Below, in pieces: positions 58,847 to 64,000 of a stretch of 64,000 nucleotides of DNA (its first letter is position 1; every line of letters begins with the position of its first letter). The notes under the pieces were generated by a model that searched no databases, was not told the origin of the DNA, and worked only from the letters and a program-made list of their open reading frames with translations. The translations under genes and the position numbers were made by a program. Source of the DNA: Microbacterium telephonicum (lineage in GTDB: Bacteria > Actinomycetota > Actinomycetes > Actinomycetales > Microbacteriaceae); contig NZ_RCDB01000001.1 of NCBI RefSeq assembly GCF_003651225.1, forward strand, positions 434,001-498,000, written 5' to 3'.

Positions 58847-61261
58847 ATGCCGTTGGATACGTTTGCCCCACGTGAAGCACCCGACGCGATTAGGCTCCAC
58901 GAAGAGTACTGGGGAGGGCTTGTGGTCGGAGCTACTGCGGAGCAGCTATTGGAGCGCCACGCGGACATCAATTGGCGCACGCGGTTCGTGGACATCAATG
59001 ATCTGATCGAGATCCTGCGAGACTGCATCATTGCCGATGGTTACACAATCCCCGACGACCTGAACGAAGCAATCGCCCTCACCGCTCGTGGTAACGCTCT
59101 GAAGAGCCGACTCATCCGCAAAGAGGAAGTGCCCGCTAAAGAGGCTCACCTCATGTGCGCCTTGACAGTCGGGCACGATGATCTCTTCATCGACGTCTTG
59201 AACACCGACATCGCCGCCCTGAGAGACTCCATCGGTCGACAAATACGTGAAGGTGCTGTCCGGTTTCCTTTCGTCTACGGGCGCGCGCTCTATGACGCTT
59301 TCGCCGACGAGTTCGAGGACGAGAAGGACTACCTCTCCTCCGAGGAGACCGTCAAACTCCTTGGAAAGATCCCGTTCGGTGTATTCCAGTACGGCCGATA
59401 CGTTGTCGGTCCGAGCGGGATTTCGGAGTCAAAACACTCTCGCGCGCTCCGTTTCTCAAAGAGGGTCCCAGCGTTCCACTGCAGTGATCCAGTTTGTCGC
59501 GACCTGCATTCGGTCATCCTCAGCACCGGCCATAACGCTGACATCAACGCACAGCGCCATAAGCTCACGCGCGTACTCGAGGGCGAAAGCAAGCCAGCAG
59601 CAGACTGGGCGGGGCTGGCGATGGAGATCAGTCGGCTGAGTGACAGCCATTTCGGCAATCACTGGATCGCCCCAATGGTCACACTGCTTGGCGATGCCCT
59701 CAGCGACGACGAACTCCGAGCGGTGCTCGCGTTGCTGTCAGGCGTTGAAGTGACCGCCGAACGACCCAATCTGCTCGAGCGCGCATTGCAGTGGAGCGAC
59801 AAGAAGCTTGCCGGAACAGTCGACCGCATGGTGCTTGGCGGCGACATCTGCGTCCCGCTCGGCGAGGTACGTACCCCGGTGTCCACTGACCACATGCGAT
59901 CGGGTGCATTTCGTCTCCAGCCGCAGCTGGGCTCAAGAGGCGTGCGCTTCGTATCAGGCGACCCCGGCTTGGCGACGTTGCGAGAGCGTGAGCTCGTTCG
60001 GACGCTGTACCTGACCGGCAACGATGATGAGCGCCACGAACTTGATTGGCAGCTGAGATCCGTCGACGGGGTATCACTCGACGTGCGCCTGGATGACTAC
60101 CTCCGGACCACCACGCCTACAGAAGCGCTGACTCGCCTCGTATTGTCGCGAAGCAGCAGTGCTATAGCTGCGAGCGAAGTCGCGGGTCTTGGCGAGGTCG
60201 ACGGAGTAGGAGATGGTGACCTCATCGCACGCCTTGCTTGGAAGCTGGGCTTCGAGGGCGGAAGCGCAGACGACTCGCATGCTGATTTCTGGACTCAGCA
60301 GGAGAAGTTGTCGGCGATCGTCCAGAGCTGGCTCGGTTCGGGACCCGGAGACACGAATGAGTTCAGGGGGCAAGCAGCTACTTATTTCAGCGCACTTGAA
60401 GGCATTCTTGAGGAATCACTTGCCTTTGCGTCGTGGGCGCTGCTGAGGGACCACATCACCGCCGGTCGGCCGTTCAGCTACGACAACGAGGCTGACCGCA
60501 AACATGGTCTCGACCTCCTGCAGGCGGCGTATACCGAGTACGTCACGAAGCGCCCGGGGGAGAAGCTCAAGTTCGACGGTCGTTTGACGATTTACCCACT
60601 AGTTCGAGGCTTCGGCGTTCTCGCTGACGGTCTGAATTCTCTTATCGCGAAGGCATCTAGCCTGGCGCGCCCACTAAGCGACCATCCGGAGTACGCGACG
60701 CGGAGCGCGCTTCAACGGTTCCCGTTCGCATCGACCGCACCTTTCCTCGACCTCGCCGCACACAGCAGAACTCGAATCGTGGAGGGGCTCCGGGACATTG
60801 AGCTAACGCTCAACGCCGAGACGCTGTCGAGCGTGCGAAATGACTACTCGCACTACCGACGGACCTCGCCAGAGCTCGCCGCTATGGAGCGAACTCTTGA
60901 GTCTGTGGGACGCGCCGTAAGAGCGATCGAGAATCTCGGCTTCGGCCTGAATCTCTGCCATCCCTCAACAGAGACCAGCGACCAATGGGGACGTCGCACG
61001 ATTGGCTTCGTCGGTCCGCGCAGCCTGAATCACGTTTTTGCTCGACCCTCCAGCCTCGAATGGGTCGGCTTTCCATCGCTGCGTCGGCCCCAATACCTCG
61101 TGCGTTCCGCGGCCTTCGACGACGCAAACGAGGTGCTTCGATTCGAGCGCCAGTACGACAGTGAGTATGCGCGAATGTGGGACGACTACCCGCGCCCACG
61201 AAAGAAGGCTCAACCCACGATCGACAGCTTGGCCGAGGACGCACCCGCCGGTGCGAGCTAA
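58847..61261 (+). CDS. 804-residue HEPN-motif protein, function unknown
   Basis: 804 residues from an ATG at 58847. It is mostly helical. The motif SSVRNDYSHYRRTSPELAAM gives Arg664-x4-His669 at a helix end near the C-terminus, as in HEPN toxins. The 160-residue region around 170-330 is also helical; residues 330-400 contain beta strands (VPLGEVRTPVSTDHMRSGAF). No P-loop or methylase motif is seen. Large HEPN proteins are often effectors of abortive infection. It lies 245 bases after the tiny zinc-ribbon gene. No named family was recognised. Confidence 0.65.
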   Translation: MPLDTFAPREAPDAIRLHEEYWGGLVVGATAEQLLERHADINWRTRFVDINDLIEILRDCIIADGYTIPDDLNEAIALTARGNALKSRLIRKEEVPAKEAHLMCALTVGHDDLFIDVLNTDIAALRDSIGRQIREGAVRFPFVYGRALYDAFADEFEDEKDYLSSEETVKLLGKIPFGVFQYGRYVVGPSGISESKHSRALRFSKRVPAFHCSDPVCRDLHSVILSTGHNADINAQRHKLTRVLEGESKPAADWAGLAMEISRLSDSHFGNHWIAPMVTLLGDALSDDELRAVLALLSGVEVTAERPNLLERALQWSDKKLAGTVDRMVLGGDICVPLGEVRTPVSTDHMRSGAFRLQPQLGSRGVRFVSGDPGLATLRERELVRTLYLTGNDDERHELDWQLRSVDGVSLDVRLDDYLRTTTPTEALTRLVLSRSSSAIAASEVAGLGEVDGVGDGDLIARLAWKLGFEGGSADDSHADFWTQQEKLSAIVQSWLGSGPGDTNEFRGQAATYFSALEGILEESLAFASWALLRDHITAGRPFSYDNEADRKHGLDLLQAAYTEYVTKRPGEKLKFDGRLTIYPLVRGFGVLADGLNSLIAKASSLARPLSDHPEYATRSALQRFPFASTAPFLDLAAHSRTRIVEGLRDIELTLNAETLSSVRNDYSHYRRTSPELAAMERTLESVGRAVRAIENLGFGLNLCHPSTETSDQWGRRTIGFVGPRSLNHVFARPSSLEWVGFPSLRRPQYLVRSAAFDDANEVLRFERQYDSEYARMWDDYPRPRKKAQPTIDSLAEDAPAGAS

Positions 61262-61321
61262 CGCGCCTCGATGACGCCGATCTGCACGCGAGGCCCCGCC
61301 AGAGGGCAACGCCCGGATAGG

Positions 61322-61733
61322 GATCTAATGCGAGCGGCTGAAGCGTCGTTGGAGCTGGGCGAAATACGAGACGCCGTTGACGACGCATCGAAGGCCTACC
61401 GTCATGCGACCGCGGCGTGGAAACGTCTCCGACCCCAGCAACGGCTTCCAGGGTCCATACGCTCGAGCGTTCTTGGGCGCAGCGACCGAGAAGATGGCGT
61501 CCACACAGAGATTGCTGCAATGACCCAAGCTTTGCAGGCGGCCGCTTTCACCTCGGACACCGCGGAGGCGGAGTGGTTTGTTCAAGCACTATCCGAACGC
61601 GGCGACGTGCTGGATCACGACGATGCGGACCGCGTGATCGCGTTCGTCTTCGTGTGGATCCTCGGTTTTGAGGCCGCGGCGTCGACCTGGGTATCCGATC
61701 GCCAATTGCGAGCGGCGCTGGCGGCGCGCATGG
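61322..61733. repeat. 412-bp inverted repeat, copy 2 (partner at 9207-9618)
   Basis: Near-identical, gap-free inverted copy of part of the HEPN-motif gene at 8440-9912. This copy keeps that gene's reading frame from LMRAAEASLELGEIRDAVDD to LRAALAARM but has neither its beginning nor its end. Its right border joins directly to a truncated regulator gene. It is the mark of a recombination event. Confidence 0.9.
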
Positions 61734-62163
61734 ACGGGCCAACTTCGCCCGCTTCCACTTTCTTGATCCCGCGTCTCGGGACTTCTTCGTCGACTGGGAA
61801 GGAGGAGCCTCTGCGACAGTCGCGCTCCTTCGCGCCGAAGCTGGCCGGGAACCGGGCGACCGGGCCCTTCAAAACCTCATCGGAGAACTCAGCAGCCATA
61901 GCCGCGAATTTTCCGGCCTGTGGGCGGCTCACGACGTGCGCTCCCGACACGAGGGCATCAAACGCCTGCAGCACCCCATAGTCGGGTTCATCGAACTGAC
62001 CTATCAATCAGCCGAACTCGCCGACACCACCCGCGCGGCCCGCAACCTGAACCTCTACACCGCCGAACCCGGCACACCTCACGAAGACCGGATGAAGGTC
62101 CTCACCAGTTGGGCCGCGACCGCAGCTTCGACGCCACAAGAAGGCGCCGCCACGCTCGACTGA
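61734..62163 (+). pseudogene. C-terminal fragment of an MmyB-like XRE regulator
   Basis: The frame from about 61742 reads ARFHFLDPASRDFFVDWEGG, then ASATVALLRAEAGREPGDRA, HDVRSRHEGIKRLQHPIVGF, and LYTAEPGTPHEDRMKVLTSW. This is the ligand-binding domain of MmyB-like helix-turn-helix regulators down to its natural end. The HTH N-terminus (about 100 residues) is lost and replaced by the 412-bp repeat at 61733. Confidence 0.8.
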
Positions 62164-62240
62164 GATCTCCTACAGCGCGGTCTGGGGCCAACCTTCTGAC
62201 GCGAAGAATGTCAGCGACGGAGAATGAGCCAAGCGGGCCA

Positions 62241-62288
62241 GAAGCCTCCGGCCGACCGTCGCGTTTGGGACGGCAGGCCGGAGGCTTC
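62241..62288. terminator. Bidirectional terminator-like hairpin
   Basis: GAAGCCTCCGGCC (62241-62253) pairs with GGCCGGAGGCTTC (62276-62288), with an inner stem CCGTC/GACGG. It lies between convergent ends: the MmyB fragment on plus and the DUF3500 gene on minus. Confidence 0.7.
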
Positions 62289-62303
62289 GGCGGATCGGGT
62301 GCG

Positions 62304-63575
62304 CTATCCGTTCGACGGCGGGGTTCCGCCGTCACCCAGGGCGCCGCCCATACCGCCGGTGGCTGCTTGCTGGGTGACACTGCCCGCGTAGTCGTTGGTC
62401 GGGTCGCGGTAGATGGTGTGCACGTGCCCCCAGCCGGATGTTGAGACGCCGTCGACGTCGGCCCCCGCGGAGCCCTGCTGGGCCTGGAAGGCGATGTAGA
62501 CGTTCGGGCCGGAGATGGAGAAGTTGATGCCGTCGCCCGTGCTCATGTCGTACGTCGTCTCACCGGACCACGCGATCACGGTGGTGTCGAGCGTCGCTTC
62601 GATCTCGGCGAGGGCGGCGGCGGTGGTCTCGCCGTCGGCCATGCCGACCCAGTTGGCCATCAGCTCGAGGAGAAGCTGCTTCTGCTCGTCGGTGAGGTCC
62701 GCGCCCGTAAGCCCTGAGCCGGTGGAGAAGTCGCAGGTGTCGCCAGGGGCGCACATGCTGACGTCGCCGGACGTAAGGGTTGCCTGCTGCTCGGCAGTGA
62801 GGCTGTCGAAGAACGCGAACGCGTCGGTGTAGATGCCGTCGAAGGGCTGCACCTCGTTGCCGCTCTCGTCGGTGTAAACGGCCGGCTGCACGCCCAGGTG
62901 GGTGGGAGCGAAGGTGATCGCATCGGTGGATCCGTCCAGAGACGCGTTGATACCGAGGTGGTGGCCGCCGACCTGCACTTCCCAGGCGGTGGTGTCGGAG
63001 GGGTCGCCGAAGAACGCGATGTAGTACTGGCCGAGAGAGGTCTCGGTGCTGTTGCTGTTCTCGAGGAGGTACTGGTCGCCGTTCATGATGCCGACAACCG
63101 TGGCATACGCCTCGTCGCTGAGGAGCGCTTCGAGGACGGCCAGCGCGGCGGTCTTCTGCTCGTCCGTCAGATCTGCGAGATTGAGGCCGGCGCGCTCGAC
63201 GAAGGTGACGGGGAAGTTCGACCATGACGTGGTCTTCGTCTCGTCGTCGTACGCGTAGAGCACGGCTTCGCGCTGCTCATCGGACAGCGTCGCCAGGAAG
63301 GCCTCGGCAGCAGCGGTGGTGTCCGCGATGGTCTCGGCCGAGGTCGTCGCCGACGTGCTGGCCGCCGCGGTTGAGGTCGTCGTCGTTTCCTCCGACGTCG
63401 ATGACGTGCTGGTTGTGGTGGGAGTGACGGTCGTCGCGCCAGTAGCGCAGCCGGTGAGAGCGATCGACATGAGTACGATCCCGGCACCGATCGTCAGCGC
63501 CGGCTTCGCACGGCGAGGCGCCGCGGCGTCGGAGGATGTGCGGCGGAAGCGAGAGAAGGGGTTCGTCGTGTGCAT
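62304..63575 (-). CDS. DUF3500 lipoprotein
   Basis: 423 residues. The signal ALTIGAGIVLMSIALTGCAT has a lipobox, followed by a long Thr/Ser-rich linker. The DUF3500 domain has FLATLSDEQREAVLYAYDDE, YIAFFGDPSDTTAWEVQVGG (then HHLGIN) and a NVYIAFQAQQG end with GHVHTIYRDPTNDYAG. A C-terminal tail is glycine-rich. Members are secreted or surface proteins of unknown function. The ATG at 63575 is preferred to an earlier in-frame start. Confidence 0.85.
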   Translation of the reverse strand: MHTTNPFSRFRRTSSDAAAPRRAKPALTIGAGIVLMSIALTGCATGATTVTPTTTSTSSTSEETTTTSTAAASTSATTSAETIADTTAAAEAFLATLSDEQREAVLYAYDDETKTTSWSNFPVTFVERAGLNLADLTDEQKTAALAVLEALLSDEAYATVVGIMNGDQYLLENSNSTETSLGQYYIAFFGDPSDTTAWEVQVGGHHLGINASLDGSTDAITFAPTHLGVQPAVYTDESGNEVQPFDGIYTDAFAFFDSLTAEQQATLTSGDVSMCAPGDTCDFSTGSGLTGADLTDEQKQLLLELMANWVGMADGETTAAALAEIEATLDTTVIAWSGETTYDMSTGDGINFSISGPNVYIAFQAQQGSAGADVDGVSTSGWGHVHTIYRDPTNDYAGSVTQQAATGGMGGALGDGGTPPSNG

Positions 63576-63877
63576 GCCCACAACCTTCGCCGCCCTCACC
63601 AAATAGCTGCTTCATCAAACCTTGGACGCTTCTATGAAGCCGACTGTTGGGCCCACTTTGGCGAAACGAGGCAGTCTGAGCTGATTGCGGAGTACGACGA
63701 CGCCACGAGACGCCGGCGCGGGGATCGCCGACGCCTCGCCGTGCGTCCGCATGGGACGCACGTGGGGTGAGAGCTTTCGGGCGCTACTCGCCCCAGGCGG
63801 TATTTACGCTTCCAGGCCGCGTGACGGGCGGTTTCCGTCACAGGCGTCCTGGAACGTGGATGTGTGGACTAAGACGC

Positions 63878-64000
63878 TCAGGGTCGCCGGCCGCCGCCAT
63901 TGCCGCCACCGCCTGGGCCGCCCATCCCGGAAGTCACGTTCGTGCCTTCGGTGACGGTGGTGGCCGTGACGCCGTTCACGGTTACGGTGTAGCTGCCGCC
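63878..64000 (-). CDS. C-terminal tail of a secreted-type protein, cut by window edge
   Basis: Reading leftward from the edge the frame gives GGSYTVTVNGVTATTVTEGT, then a glycine-rich tail ending in RRP and a TGA at 63878-63880. The beta-strand repeat and glycine tail suggest a surface protein, and it is upstream of the DUF3500 gene on the same strand. The 300 bases between them hold no further gene. The family is unknown. Confidence 0.6.
   Translation of the reverse strand, partial: GGSYTVTVNGVTATTVTEGTNVTSGMGGPGGGGNGGGRRP

Overview
The window is high-GC DNA of an actinobacterium, most like Microbacterium or another member of the Microbacteriaceae. The reasons are GC-rich coding with frequent GTG starts, an SCO6880-type conjugation locus, an actinobacterial-style CueP/DUF305/CopB copper cluster and a WYL regulator. 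It is mostly accessory DNA: recombinases, broken genes and defence genes alternate with a few ordinary metabolic blocks. There is no rRNA and no CRISPR array, and the only complete tRNA is tRNA-Arg(CCT).

Layout. 0-5 kb: end of a small integrative element with an integrase running off the left edge, its HTH partner, an excisionase, a glutaredoxin-like protein, hypothetical proteins and a degenerate zeta-toxin pair. 5-12.3 kb: DUF1508 and HNH genes, then three minus-strand genes carrying HEPN-type Arg-x(4-6)-His signatures (one fused to a tyrosine-recombinase fold), a stand-alone GyrA-C-gate-like protein and a membrane zinc-ribbon protein. 12.3-17.5 kb: a structured-RNA candidate, a CxC-rich small protein, an Eco29kI-type restriction-modification pair with a frameshifted vsr, an orphan DndB-like gene with four phased GTACGTG repeats, and the tRNA. 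17.5-23.7 kb: an excisionase-like gene, a two-component system facing a small paralogue of its own sensor domain, a VOC/WYL-regulator pair and gene remnants. 23.9-28.5 kb: a copper-resistance island (CueP, two DUF6153 proteins, DUF305, CopB) with two CsoR-type operators. 28.5-34 kb: a Ca-repeat protein with a nuclease-like toxin end, a serine recombinase, AIPR and TIGR02391 defence genes. 34-49.9 kb: conjugation region with a MobF relaxase (+ strand) and a minus-strand transfer operon (TcpC-like, M23 peptidase, TrbL-like, SCO6880, VirB4-like, ParA-like, coupling protein broken by a frameshift, SSB). 50-54.3 kb: rhaD-rhaB-fucO for L-rhamnose breakdown. 54.3-62.2 kb: a second defence island that starts at a tRNA-Ser-like attachment scar. 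It holds a two-gene nuclease-like system, an AlbA_2 (Schlafen-type) gene with paired operators, an 804-residue HEPN-motif protein, and an inverted 412-bp copy of part of the 8.4-9.9 kb gene joined to a truncated MmyB-like regulator. 62.3-64 kb: a DUF3500 lipoprotein and the glycine-rich tail of another gene.

How it works together. The conjugation genes could mobilise the region, although the coupling-protein frameshift may have disabled this. The flanking recombinases, attachment scar and truncated genes record repeated insertion. The defence load includes restriction-modification, DndB-like, AIPR, TIGR02391, AlbA_2, several HEPN-motif proteins and an undescribed two-gene nuclease-like pair. 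The best candidates for something new are the HEPN cluster at 6.0-9.9 kb and the two-gene module at 55.0-57.0 kb.
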